In this document: positions 47,025 through 60,468 of the stretch, piece after piece | Position numbering within the stretch: the stretch's first letter is position 1 | Layout: the number at the start of each line of letters is the position of its first letter | Assembly (NCBI GenBank): GCA_009760855.2 | Contig: WPIO01000008.1 | Coordinates: forward strand, 6,263,501 to 6,327,500 | Direction of reading: 5' to 3' | Length of the DNA stretch: 64,000 bases | From: Cristatella mucedo | Taxonomy: Eukaryota > Bryozoa > Phylactolaemata > Cristatellidae | The notes under the pieces: generated by a model | Told to the model about the DNA's origin: nothing | The model's database searches: none | The model's input: the letters and a program-made list of their open reading frames with translations, nothing else | Position numbers and translations under genes: made by a program

Positions 47025-48899
47025 CTGTAAGAAATATGGGAAAAATTCTTCGTATCTCTTTAAAAAGAAAATACCGGAGCACCGGCATCAGCTCTTTCAA
47101 TGAAATTGCAGCTATGAAAATAGCCGATCCCGCTTATTACATATTTGTGTTCAGCTATAAGGGCAGACGCTGATAAAATTACTGTGTGTACAGCTTAAAT
47201 AACTTCCAAATTAATGTCGGGGCATAAACCTTACGATGTGAGTACCATTTTATTTGTCGTCATCTCATGTATCAGTAGTCTAGTGAAACCAATTCACAGC
47301 AGTCCATATTTACTGCTGGTGTTTGAAAGAAATAGGAATACGAATGTGACTAAAACTGGTCGCGTGTAGTCAGCTTAATCGAGAGGGTCATTGCTATGAC
47401 TGTAGGAGGAAAATTAAGATTCGAGGTGTCCTATTCAACAGATTATGCTAGTTCTGAAAGTTTCATTGGTACGGTAAAAAATTAGCTGTCAGTTGAATCC
47501 TTGAAACCAAAATTGATTCGCAGCGTCCTGCATAGCAGGTGAGAGAACACGAAATGAGATTATCGCTCGCTGAAAGAACCGACTAGAGACGTCTCAGCCG
47601 TACTGCTAGTTGTCGAACTAGAAATCAGCTTCAAAAGTTCTCTACATTCAGTATAATTGTAGCTCTTGTTAATGTTGGTGCAAGAAAAGAGGCTCAGTAC
47701 GCCAGTTCGTACTTGCAGTTACTACTGTGAAAGCTGCAGTTGCTCCCGCCTAGCTGTCCTCTACTTATTTCGTCAGGGCACGACCTCAGGAACCATCTGC
47801 AGCTGTGACGTTTAGTACTACCAGCGTTTCCTAATGGTTGAAACGATCACTACAAGCTGCAACGTATTCTGGCCAATTTCCGCTGTTCCGATGGCAACGT
47901 TAAGCACTCTCGCCCTGTTGAGAACTATAAACGAGAACTGCCAAACGTTAGGGAACAACTCTCACAATTTCTGCTAATACATCAACGATAGTTCCTGATG
48001 GCATCGATAGGCCTTAACGCCCTATTTAGATCTATGACAGTGAACAGCCTAACGTAAAGAAACAAGTCTCACAGTTTCTGCTGATACATTACTCTTAAGT
48101 TGTTCTTCATAGAGAGACTTTCTTCAATTGGCAATGATATTATGACTGGAGAATGACCTTCCAAGCCATTAAATAGCTCTTTTAGTAAAGAGTTGATGAC
48201 ATTGCATATTTGCAGTCTGTGGCTAGTTTAGTTGCCTAATTGATGCATCAAATAACGCCCTTGTGCTCAATACCTACCAAAGCTGAAGGTATGTCAATTA
48301 CTTTAAACTCGATGACTAGAGTGCTAAGCACTGGTGGTTTTCGTTAACAGCACTGCTTTTCGTAGGGGGCTTGAACACACAGGTTCAATGGTGTCACTTT
48401 ATTCACGTTCTTTATTGCTAACTCGTAGCTTCCTAATTTAAACTCGTGCATAGACACCTTGGAAGGCTGAGAATGTTTCACGGCTCGAACAAGTGCTTCA
48501 ACATAAATTTACACTGATTGTGAAACTGCAAAATAAAGTGTTAGACAACGAGTTGCTGACGTTCTTAGTACAAAGTTTAATAGCAATATTCCAATTTCTG
48601 CAATTTTGCAAAGATGCAGCAATTTGGACATCTAATGACTGAATCGCAACCGAACCTAAAAATAGGTGCACTTTTATGCATAGAAGTTTGATGCATATCG
48701 TAATCTGATATTGATCAGTTACCCTGGATTCAGGTACAAAATGATGGTCACTGCCATAAGGCAAAGGAATGAGTCATCAAATTTGGTTTCTCTTATGGAA
48801 GATTCTTCGCGAAATCAATTCAGCATGGAGTGCATGAAACTACACCGTTCGCTTGAAGGCATAGCACAGGGTTGCTGAAAAAAATATTCGACAGGTTAC

Positions 48900-48992
48900 C
48901 TGTGTATTTTTTACTGCCGAAGTCGAAGTATATGTCGCTTGGGTTTCGAAAAGTGTGGCGTCTGGCACTGTGCTTGTTGTTGAAATTAGTGC
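48900..48992 (-). CDS. Ser/Thr-repeat exon 2
   Basis: 93 nt, phase 0-0, acceptor TTCTTACAG, consensus donor CAG|GTAACC. Begins ALISTTSTVPDATLF and ends STSAVKNTQ, the most divergent C-terminal end of the set. Open despite several substitutions. Confidence 0.8.
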
Positions 48993-50756
48993 CTGTAAGA
49001 AATCGGAAAAAACTTATCCGCATTTCTTAAAAAAGCAGATACCAGAGCACCAGCGTTGGCTCTATCTGTGAAATTGCAGCAATGAAACTAGCCGATCCAG
49101 CTAATTCCATATATGTGTTTAGTTATAAGGGCAGTTCCTGATAAAATGACTTTTTGTACAGCTTAAGCAACTTCTAAATTAATGTCGGGGCATAAACCTT
49201 ACGATGTAAGTACCATTTTATTTATCATCATCTCATGTATCAGTTATAGTGAAAGCAATTCATACCTCTATATTTGCTGCTGGTGTTGGAAAGCAGTAGG
49301 GTTATCAACGTTACTAAAAGTGGTCACTTGAAGTAAGCTTAAACGAGAGAGACATTGCTTTGACTGTAGGAGGAAAATTAATAATCGTGGTGTCTGATTT
49401 AACTGATTGCACTAGTTTCTGAAAGTTTCATCGATACTGTCAAAAATTAGCTGACAGTCGAATCCTTGAAACTAAAATTGATTCCCAGCGTCCTGCATAG
49501 CAGGTAAGTGAGCACGGAATTGAATTAAGTCTCGCTTAAAGAACCAAATAGAGACGTCAGAGTCGTGCTGCTAGTTTTCGAACTAGAAATCAGCTGCAAA
49601 GCTTTTCCACATGCAGCATAATTGTACCTCCTGTTAATGTCAATCCTAGAAAAGAGGCTAAGTACGCCAGTTCGTACTTGTGGGGCTATTACTGTGACAG
49701 CTGCAGTTGCTGCAGGGTTGCTGTCCTCTACTTATTTCGTCAGGGCACGACCTCAGCAACCACCTGCAGTTGTGACGTTGTGTACTGCCAGCGATTCCTA
49801 ACGGTTGAAAATATCACAGGATGCTGAAACATATTCGGGCCAATTTCCGTAGTTCCGATGGCAACGTTAAGCTCCCACGCCCTGTTTAGATCTATAAACG
49901 ACAAACGCCAAACGTAATGAAAAAACTCTCCCAGTTTCTGCTGATACATCAACGATAAGTTTTTCTTGCCATAGAGACTTCATTCAACTGGCAATGACAT
50001 TGCGACTGAAGAGTGACCTTCCATGCCAATAAATTACTTTTTCAGGAAAGAGTTGATAAGATTGCATTTGTGCTGTCGGCAGCAAGATTAGTGGCCTGAT
50101 TGATGCTTTAAATACCACCTGTCTGCTCAATAGCTAGCCAAGCTCTAGGCATGTTTATTACTTGGAACTCGATGGCTGCAGTCCTCGCAATGGTAGTTAT
50201 CGTTAACAGCAGTGCTTTCACAAGAGGGTTTAAACACACAGGTTCAAATGTGTCGCATTATTCACGTTCTAAATGTCAGTCTCGTAGCTTCATAATTTAA
50301 ACTCGTGCACTTACATCTACCGAGGCTAAGAATGTTTCAAGTCTCTAACAAGTGCTGCAACTTTAACTTACACTGACTGTGAAGCTGCTAAATTAGGTAT
50401 TAAACAAAAAGTCGCTGAGGTTCTTGGCTAAAAGTGTTATTGGAATGCACCGGTTTCTATCACTTTGGGAAGAAGCGGCAATTTTGACATTTAATGACTA
50501 GGTCGCAACCGAAACTAAACATAGGAGCTCTAGTCTGCCAGAAAGTTCGATGAATTTCATAATCCGATATTGGAAAGTTAACTTCGATTCAGGCAAATAA
50601 TGTTGAGTACTGCCCTAAAGCAAAGGAATGAGCCATCAGCATTGGTCTTTCTAATGGAAGCTCCTCACGAAAGAAAATCAGCATGGAGTGCTTGCAACTG
50701 CACCATTCGCTTCAGAGGATAGCACTGGTTGTGGATAAAACTACTCGACAATTTAC

Positions 50757-50849
50757 CGGTATACATTGAATTGACGTAGTCGAAGTATACGTTGCTTGGG
50801 TTTCGAAAAGTGTGCCGTCTGGCATCGTGTTTTCGGTTGAAATCGGTAC
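50757..50849 (-). CDS. Ser/Thr-repeat exon 3 (type e)
   Basis: 93 nt, phase 0-0, acceptor TTCTTACAG, donor CCG|GTAAAT. Begins VPISTENTMPDGTLF and ends TSTTSIQCIP. Type e copies carry E-N-T-M-P-D-G and a Cys near the C-terminal end in place of Ser. Confidence 0.8.
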
Positions 50850-52725
50850 CTGTAAGAAGCATGTGAAACGTTTATTTGCATGTCTTAAAAAAATTACCGG
50901 AGCACAAGCATTAGCCCTTTCATTGAAATTACTACGATAAAAAGAGCCTATCCTGCTTTTTCCATATGTGTCTCTAGCTATAAGGGCAGTTGCTGATAAA
51001 AAAACCGTGTACAGCTTAAATAACTTCTAAATTATTGTCGGGACATAAAACTTCTGATGTAAGTACTATTTTATCTGTCGTATTCTCATGCATCTGTAGT
51101 CGAGCAAAAGCAATTCACTGCAGTCCATATCTATTGCTTGGTTTTCGAAAGAAATAGGAGTATCAAAGTGACATGAAGTGGTCACTTGCAGTCAGCTTAA
51201 ACGAGAGGGACATGGGTTTGACTGTAGTGGGATTGTAAATTTAGCAATGGTGGTGTCTGATTCAACTGATTGTGATTGTTTTTTAAAGTTTCATTGATAC
51301 AACCAAAAATGTTCTATCAATTGAAGCCTTGAAATTACAATTAATTCGCAGCGTTCTGCACAGCAGGTGAAAGAACATGAACCTAGATTATGTCTCGTTT
51401 AAAAAACTGAAAAGTGTCGTCTCAACTGTGCTGCTCGTTGTCGAACTAAGTATCGTCTGCAAAATTTCTATACATGCAGTATATTTGTAGGTCCTGTTAA
51501 CGTTGATGTCTGAAAAGAGGCTCAGTACGCCAGTTCGTACTTATGCAGCTACTACTGTGACAACTGCAGTCGCTCCTGCCGTGCTGTCCTCTACTTATTT
51601 TGTCAGGGCATGACCTCATTAACCTTTTGCAGTTGTGAAGTTTGGTAATACTAGTGTTTCCTAACGGTTGAAGCAATCACTGTAAGCAGCAACGTATTCT
51701 GGCCAATCTCCGTAGTTCAGATGGCAACGTTAAGCACTCTCGCCTTGCTTAGATCAATTGACGAGAAAAGCCAAACGTAAGGAAACAAGTCATACAGTTT
51801 CTGCTGATACATCAACGATAGTTCCGATGGCAATGTTAGGCACTCACGCCCTATTTAGATCAATAACCTTGAACAGCCAAACGTTAAGAAACACGTCTCA
51901 CCGTTTCTGCTGATACATCATTGATAAGTTATTCTTCCTGTAGAGGCGTTTTTCAATTGGCAATGACTTTATGACTGAAGAGTAACCTTCCATGTCATTA
52001 AATAGCTCTTTCAGGAAAGAGTTGATAACATTGCATATTTGCAGTCGGCGGCCAGTTTAGTGGCCTAATTGATGCTTTAAATAACGCCCGTGTGCTCAAT
52101 AGCTAGCAAGGCTCAAGGTATGTCAATTACTTGGAACTCGATGACTGGGCTCTTAATCAATCATAGCTGACGTTTACAGCAGTGCTTTTACTACAGGGCT
52201 TAAACACACAGGCTTGAATTACTTTGCATTATTCACGTTCTAAATGGTGCTCGTAGCATCCTAATTTAAACTCGTGCATTGATATGTAGGAATGCTAAGA
52301 ATGTTACAAGGCTGTAAGAAGTGCTTAAACGTAAACTTACAATGATTGTGAAACTGCAAAATCAGGTGTTAGACAAACAATTGCTGACGTTCTTGGTACA
52401 CAATTGAATATGAATGTACCGATTTCAATAACTTTGCGTAGAAGCAGCATATTTGCTATCTAATGACTAGGTCGCAACTGAACCTACACATAGGTGCTCT
52501 GCAGTGCCAAGAAGTTTGATGCATCTCGTAATCTGATATTAAACAATTACCCTGGATTCAGGTAGAAAATGATGGTTACTGCCCTGAAGCAAAGGAATGA
52601 GCAATCAGATTTGGTTTCTCTCATGGAAGATTCTTCACAAAAGCAGTTCAGCAGGGAATGCATGAAACTACTCCGTTCGCTTTAAGGCGTAGCACTGGTT
52701 GCGGAAAAAATATTCGACAGTTTAC

Positions 52726-52818
52726 CGGTGTACTTTGTATTGAAGTAGTCGAAGTATACGTCGCTTGGGTTTCGAAAAGTGTTGCGTCAGGCACTGTGCT
52801 TGATGTTGAAATCGGTGC
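52726..52818 (-). CDS. Ser/Thr-repeat exon 4 (type a)
   Basis: 93 nt, phase 0-0, acceptor with long pyrimidine tract ending TTTCTTACAG, donor CCG|GTAAAC. Begins APISTSSTVPDATLF, then ETQATYTST, ends SIQSTP. 15 of 31 residues are Ser or Thr. Protein-identical to the copies at 56.5 and 60.4 kb. Confidence 0.82.
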
Positions 52819-54689
52819 CTGTAAGAAACGTGGGAAAAACCTAATCGTATTTCTTAAAAAAGAAAATACCAGAGCACTGGGGTTCGTTCTATCACTGAAA
52901 TTGCAGCGATGAAAGTAGATGATCCCGCTTATTCGATATATATATGTTTAGCTATTAGGCAGTTGCTGATAAAATGACTGTGTGTACAGCTTAAGAAACT
53001 TCTAAGTTAATGTCATTGCATAAACCTTACGAGGAAAGTACCATTATAATTGTCGTCATCTCATGTATCAGTAGTGTAGTGAAAGCGATTCACAGCGGTC
53101 CTTACTTGCTGCTGGTGTTTGAAAGAAACTGGAATATCAACGTGACTAAAAATGGTCGCGTTTAGTCAGCTTAATCAAGAGGGTCATTGCTATGACTGTA
53201 GGAGGAAAATTAAGATTCGAGGTGTCTGATTCAACAGATTGTGCTAGTTTTTGAAAGTTTCATTGGTACAGTCAAAAACGTGCTGTCAGTCGAATCCTTG
53301 AAACTAAAGTTGATTCCCAGCGTTCTGCATAGCAGGTGAGAGAACACGAAATAGGATTATCTCTCGCTAAAAGAACCGACTAGAGACGTCTCAGCCGTAC
53401 TGCTAGTTGTCGAACTAGGAATCAGCTGCAAACATTCTCTAAATGCAGTATAATTGTAGCTCCTGTCAATGTTGATGAAAGAAAAGAGGCTCAGTACGCC
53501 AGTTCGAACGTATGCAGCTACTACTGTGACAGCTGCAGTTGCTGCAGCTTTGCTGTCCTCTACTTATTTCGTCAGGGCACGACCTCAAGAACCATATGCA
53601 GCTGTGACGTTTAGTACTGCCAGCGTTTCCCAGTGATTGAAACGATCACTAAGAGCTGCAACGTATTCTGGCCAATTTCCGCTGTTCCGATGGCAACGTT
53701 AAGCACTCTCGCCCTGTCTAGAACTATGAACGAGAACTGCCAAACGTTAGGGAACAACTCTCACAATTTCTGCTAATACATCAACGATAGTTCCTGATGG
53801 CATCGATAGGCCTTAACGCCCTATTTAGATCTATGACAGTGAACAGCCTAACGTAAAGAAACAAGTCTCACAGTTTCTGCTGATACATTACTCTTTAGTT
53901 GTTCTTCATAGAGAGACTTTCTTCAATTGGCAATGATATTATGACTGGAGAGTGACCTTCCAAGCCATTAAATAGCTCTTTTAGTAAAGAGTTGATGACG
54001 TTGCATATTTGCAGTCCGTGGCTAGTTTAGTTGCCTAATTGATGCATCAAATAACGCCCGTGTGCTCACTACCTAGCAAGGCTCAAGTATGTCAATTACT
54101 TTGAACTCGATGACTTGGGTCGTAAGCAATCGTTGTTTTCATTAACAGCAGTGCTTTTCCTAGGGGGCTTGAACACACAGGTTCAATTGTGTCGCATTAA
54201 CCACGTTCTAAATGGCAGGCTCGTAGTTTCCTAATTTAAACTCGTGCATTGACATCTAGGAAGGCTAAGAATGTTTCACGGCTCGAACAAGTGCTTCAAC
54301 TTAGACTTACACTGATAGTGAAACTGCAAAATAAGGTGTTAGACAACGAGTTGCTGAGGTTCTTGGTACAAAAGGAATGTACCGATTTTTATAATTTTGC
54401 AAAGAAGCAGCAATTTTGAAATCTAATGACTGAATCGCAACCGAACCTAATAATAGGTGCTCCATTATGCATAGACGTGTGACTCATATCGTAATCTGAT
54501 AATGAACAGTTACCCTGGATTCAGGTACAAAATAATGGTTACTGCCCTAAGGCAAAGGGATGAGCCATCAGATTTGGTTTCTCTCATGGAAGATTCTTCA
54601 CGAAAGCAGTTCAGCATGGAGTGCATGAAACTACACCGTTCGCTTTAGGGCATAGCTGTGGTTTCGGAAAAGAATATTCGACAGTTTAC

Positions 54690-54782
54690 CTGTGTACTTT
54701 GTATTGACGAAGTCGAAGTATTTGTCGCTTGGGTTTCGAAAAGTGTGGCGTCAGGCACTGTGCTTGCAGTTGAAATCGGTGT
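54690..54782 (-). CDS. Ser/Thr-repeat exon 5
   Basis: 93 nt, phase 0-0, acceptor TATTTTTTACAG, donor CAG|GTAAAC. Begins TPISTASTVPDATLF and has ETQATNTSTSSIQ; the change Y to N creates a potential N-glycosylation sequon N-T-S. Confidence 0.8.
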
Positions 54783-56531
54783 CTGTAAAAAATAGGAAAT
54801 AATTTATCCGCATTTCTTAAAAAGCAGATACCAGAGCACCAGCGTTGGCTCTATCTGTGAAATTGCTACGATGAAAAGAGCCGATCCCGCTTATTCCATA
54901 TATGTGTTTAGCTATAAGGGCAGTCGCTGATAAAATGACTGTGTGTACAGCCTAAATAACTTCTAAATTAATGTCGGGGCATAAACCTAACGATGTAGGT
55001 ACCATTTTATTTATCGTCATCTCACGTATAAGTAGTCTAGTGAAAGCATTCATAGCAGTATATATTCACAGCTGGTGTTTGAAAGAAATAGGAGTATCAG
55101 CCTGGCTAAAAGTGGTCACTTGAAGTCAGCTTAACGAGAGGGACATTGCATTGACTAGAGCAGAAAAGTTAAGCATCGTTGTGCTACTTTTTAAAAGTTT
55201 CATTGACACAGTCAAATAAAAATTGTCAGTGGAATCCTTGAAAGTAAAATTGATTCGAAGCGTCCTGCATAGCAGGTGAGAGAACATGAAATTGGATTAT
55301 GTCTCGCTGAAAGAACCGAATAGAGACGTCTTAGCCGTGCTGCTAGTTGTCGAACTAGGAATCAGCTGCAAAAATTCTCTACATGCAGTATAATTGTAGC
55401 TCCTGTTAATGTTGATGTTGGAAAAGAGGCTCAGTACGCCAGTTCGAACTTATGCAGCTACTACTGTGACAGCTGCAGTTGCTGCAGCGTTGCTGTCCTC
55501 TACTTATTTCGTCAGGGCACGACCTCAGGAACCACCTGCAGCTGTGAAGTTTAGTACTGCCAGCGTTTGCAAATGGTTGAAACGATCACTTCAAGCTGCA
55601 ACGTATTCTGGCCAATTTCCTTAGTTCCGATGGCAACGTACAGCACTGACCCACTAGTTTAGATCTGTTAACGAGAACGGCCAAACGTAATCAAACAAAT
55701 CTCATAGCTTCTGCTGATAGATGAATGATAAGTCATACTTGCTATTGAGACTTCATTCAACTGGCAATGACATTATGACTGAATAGTGACCTTCCATGCC
55801 ATTAAATAGCTCTTTCAGGAAAGAGTTGATAACATTGCATTTGTGCTGTCGGCGGCTAGATTAGTGGCCTAATTGACGCTTTAAATACCACCTGTGTGCT
55901 CAATAGCTAGCAAGGCTGTAGGTATGTCTATTACTTGGATCTCAATGACTGGGGTCCTAAGCAATGGTAGTTGTTCGTTAACAGCAGTGGTTTTACTAGA
56001 GGGCTTGAACACATAGGTTTAAATTTGCCGAATTATTCACGTTCTAAATGTCAGTGTCGTGGCTTTCCACTTTAAACTCGTGCATTGACATCTACCAAGG
56101 CTACGAATATTTCAAGGCTCTAACAAGTGCTGTAACTTGAACTTACACTGACTGTGAAGCTGCAAAATTAGGTACTGTAGAAAAAGTCGCTAAGGTTCTT
56201 GGCACAAAGTCTTATTGGAATGTACCAATTTCTATCACTTTGTGCAGCAGCAAAACTTTGGATATCTAAAGACTAGGTCGCAACAGAACCTAAGCATAGG
56301 TGCTCCAGTTGGCCAAGAAGTTTGATGCATATCGTAATCCGAGTTTGGACAGTTACCTTTGAGTCAGGTACAAAATGTCGGGTACTGCCCTAAAGCGAAG
56401 GGATGAGCCTTTAGCTTTGGTTTTTTGCACAGAAGCTCCCCCACGATAGCAGTTCAGCATGGTGTGCATGCAACTACTACGTTCGCTTTAGGGCGTAGCA
56501 CTGGTTGCGGAAAAAATATTCGACAGTTTAC

Positions 56532-56624
56532 CGGTGTACTTTGTATTGAAGTAGTCGAAGTATACGTCGCTTGGGTTTCGAAAAGTGTTGCGTCAGGCAC
56601 TGTGCTTGATGTTGAAATTGGTGC
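56532..56624 (-). CDS. Ser/Thr-repeat exon 6 (type a)
   Basis: 93 nt, phase 0-0, same splice borders as exon 4. Protein-identical to it, differing by a synonymous change (CCA for CCG at the second codon). Confidence 0.82.
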
Positions 56625-58405
56625 CTGTAAGAAACGTTGGAAAAACCTAATCATATTTTTAAAATAAGAAAATACCAGAGCACTGGCGTTCGCTCTATCA
56701 CTGAAATTGCAGCGATGAAAGTAGATGATCCCGCTTATTCGATATATATATGTTTAGCTATTAGGCAGTTGCTGATAAAATGACTGTGTGTACAGCTGAA
56801 GAAACTTCTAAGGTAATGTCATTGCATAAACCTTACGAGGAAAGTACCATAATATTTGTCGTCATCTCATGTATCAGTAGTGTAGTGAAAGCAATTCACA
56901 GCGGTCCTTATTTGCTGCTGGTGTTTGAAAGAAACTGGAATATCAACGTGATTAAAAATGGTCGCATGTAGTCAGCTTAATCAAGAGGGTCATTGCTATG
57001 ACTGTAGGAGGAAAATTAAGATTCGAGGTGTCTGATTCAACAGATTGTGCTAGTTTTTGAAAGTTTCATTAGTACAGTCAAAAACGTGCTGTCAGTCGAA
57101 TCCTTGAAACTAAAGTTGATTCCCAGCGTTCTGCTTAGCAGGTGAGAGAACACGAAATGGGATTATCTCTCGCTGAAAGAACCGACTAGAGACGTCTCAG
57201 CCGTACTGCTAGTTGTCGAACTAGGAATCAGCTACAAACATTCTCTAAATGCAGTATAATTGTAGCTCCTGTTAATGTTGATGTTGGAAAAGAGGCTCAG
57301 TACGCCAGTTCGAACTTATGCAGCTACTACTGTGACAGCTGCAGTTGCTGCAGCGTTGCTGTCCTCTACTTATTTCGTCAGGGCACGACCTCAGGAACCA
57401 CCTGCAGCTGTGAAGTTTAGTACTGCCAGCGTTTGCAAATGGTTGAAACGATCACTTCAAGCTGCAACGTATTCTGGCCAATTTCCTTAGTTCCGATGGC
57501 AACGTAAAGCACTGACCCACTGTTTAGATCTGTTAACGAGAACGGCCAAACGTAATCAAACAAATCTCATAGCTTCTGCTGATAGATGAATGATAAGTCA
57601 TACTTGCTATTGAGACTTCATTCAACTGGCAATGACATTATGACTGAATAGTGACCTTCCATGCCATTAAATAGCTCTTTCAGGAAAGAGTTGATAACAT
57701 TGCATTTGTGCTGTCGGCGGCTAGATTAGTGGCCTAATTGACGCTTTAAATACCACCTGTGTGTGCTCAATAGCTAGCAAGGCTGTAGGTATGTCTATTA
57801 CTTGGATCTCAATGACTGGGGTCCTAAGCAATGGTAGTTGTTCGTTAACAGCAGTGGTTTTACTAGAGGGCTTGAACACATAGTTTAAATTTGCCGAATT
57901 ATTCACGTTCTAAATGTCAGTGTCGTGGCTTTCCACTTTAAACTCGTGCATTGACATCTACCAAGGCTACGAATATTTCAAGGCTCTAACAAGTGCTGTA
58001 ACTTGAACTTACACTGACTGTGAAGCTGCAAAATTAGGTACTGTAGAAAAAGTCGCTAAGGTTCTTGGCACAAAGTCTTTTTGGAATGTACCAATTTCTA
58101 TCACTTTGTGCAGCAGCAGCAGCAAAACTTTGGATATCTAAAGACTAGGTCGCAACAGAACCTAAGCATAGGTGCTCCAGTTGGCCAAGAAGTTTGATGC
58201 ATATCGTAATCCGAGTTTGGACAGTTACCTTTGAGTCAGGTACAAAATGTCGGGTACTGCCCTAAAGCGAAGGGATGAGCCTTTAGCTTTGGTTTTTTGC
58301 ACAGAAGCTCCCCCACGATAGCAGTTCAGCATGGTGTGCATGCAACTACTACGTTCGCTTTAGGGCATAGCACTGGTTGTAGAAAAAAACTACTCGACTG
58401 TTTAC

Positions 58406-58498
58406 CGGTGTGCATTGAATTGACGTAGTCGAAGTATACGTCGCTTGGGTTTCGAAAAGTGTGCCGTCTGGCATCGTGTTTTCGGTTGAAATCGGTGC
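58406..58498 (-). CDS. Ser/Thr-repeat exon 7 (type e)
   Basis: 93 nt, phase 0-0, acceptor TGGTTCTTACAG, donor CCG|GTAAAC. Begins APISTENTMPDGTLF and ends SIQCTP, with the type e Cys. Confidence 0.82.
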
Positions 58499-60375
58499 CT
58501 GTAAGAACCATGTGAAACGTTTATTTGCATGTCTTAAAAAAAATTAGCGGAGCACAAGCATTAGCTCTTTCACTGAAATTGCTACGATGAAAAGAGCCTA
58601 TCCTGCTTTTTCCATATATGTCTCTAGCTATAAAGGCAGTTGCTGATAAAAAGACTGTGTACAGCTTAAATAACTTCTAAATTATTGTCGGGGCATAACA
58701 CTTCTGATGTAAGTACTATTTTATCTGTCGTATTCTCATGCATCTGTAGTCGAGCGAAAGCAATTCACTGCAGTCCTTATTTATTGCTTGGTTTTCGAAA
58801 GAAATAGGAGTATCAATGTGACATGAAGTGGTCACTTGCAGTCAGCTTAAGCGAGAGGGACATGGCTTTGACTGTAGTGGGATTTTAAATTTAGCAATCG
58901 TGTTGTCTGATTCAACTGATTGTGATTGTTTTTTAAAGTTTCATTGATACAACCGAAAATGTTCCATCAATTGAAGCCTTGAAATTAAAAGTAATTCGCA
59001 GCGTTCTGCACAGCAGGTGAAAGAACATGAACCTAGATTATGTCTCGTTTAAAAAACTGAACAGTGTCGCCTCAACTGTGCTGCTCGTTGTCGAACTAAG
59101 TATCGTCTGCAAAATTTCTATACATGCAGTATATTTGTAGGTCCTGTTAACGTTGATGTCTGAAAAGAGGCTCAGTACGCCAGTTCGTACTTATGCAGCT
59201 ACTACTGTGACAACTGCAGTCGCTCCTGCCGTGCTGTCCTCTACTTATTTCGTCAGGGCATGACCTCATTAACCTTTTGCAGTTGTGAAGTTTGGTGATA
59301 CTAGTGTTTCCTAACGGTTGAAGCAATCACTGTAAGCAGCAACGTATTCTGGCCAATCTCCGTAGTTTAGATGGCAACGTTAAGCACTCTCGCCTTGCTT
59401 AGATCAATTGACGAGAAAAGCCAAACGTAAGGGAACAAGTCATACAGTTTCTGCTGATACATCAACGATAATTCCGATGGCAATGCTAGGCACTCACGCC
59501 CTATTTAGATCTATAACCTTGAACAGCCAAACGTTAAGAAACAAGTCTCACAGTTTCTGCTGATACATCAACGATAAGTTATTCTTCCTGTAGAGGCGTT
59601 TTTCAATTGGCAATGACTTTATGACTGAAGAGTGACCTTCCTCGCCATTAAATAGCTATTTCAGGAAAGAGTTGATAACATTGCATATTTGCAGTCGGCG
59701 GCCAGTTTAGTGGCCTAATTGATGCTTTAAATAACGCCCGTGTGCTCAATAGCTAGCAAGGCTCAAGGTATGTCAATTACTTGGAACTCGATGACTGGGC
59801 TCTTAATCAATCATAGCTGACGTTTACAGCAGTGCTTTTACTACAGGGCTTAAACACACAGGCTTGAATTACTTTGCATTATTCACGTTCTAAATGGTGC
59901 TCGTAGCATCCTAATTTAAACTCGTGCATTGATATGTAGGAATGCTAAGAATGTTACAAGGCTGTAAGAAGTGCTTAAACGTAAACTAACACTGATTGCG
60001 AAACTGCAAAATCAGGTGTTAGACAAACAATTGCTGACGTTCTTGGTACACAATTGAATATGAATGTACCGATTTCAATAACTTTGCATAGAAGCAGCAT
60101 ATTTGCTATCTAATGACTAGGTCGCAACTGAACCTACACATAGGTGCTCTGCAGTGCCAAGAAGTTTGATGCATCTCGTAATCTGATATTAAACAATTAC
60201 CCTGGATTCAGGTAGAAAATGATGGTTACTGCCCTGAAGCAAAGGGATGAGCAATCAGATTTGGTTTCTCTCATGGAAGATTCTTCACAAAAGCAGTTCA
60301 GCAGGGAGTGCATGAAACTACTCCGTTCGCTTTAGGGCGTAGCACTGGTTGCGGAAAAAATATTCGACAGTTTAC

Positions 60376-60468
60376 CGGTGTACTTTGTATTGAAGTAGTC
60401 GAAGTATACGTCGCTTGGGTTTCGAAAAGTGTTGCGTCAGGCACTGTGCTTGATGTTGAAATCGGTGC
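60376..60468 (-). CDS. Ser/Thr-repeat exon 8 (type a)
   Basis: 93 nt, phase 0-0; identical to exon 4 in protein and apparently in nucleotide sequence, within a unit that is itself nearly identical to that at 51.5-53.4 kb. Confidence 0.82.

Noticed and set aside
57800-57890. Minus-strand exon-like segment with K-T-T-A-V-N-E-Q
   Set aside because: Good AG and GT borders in short units, but stop codons in the same frame in several other units.
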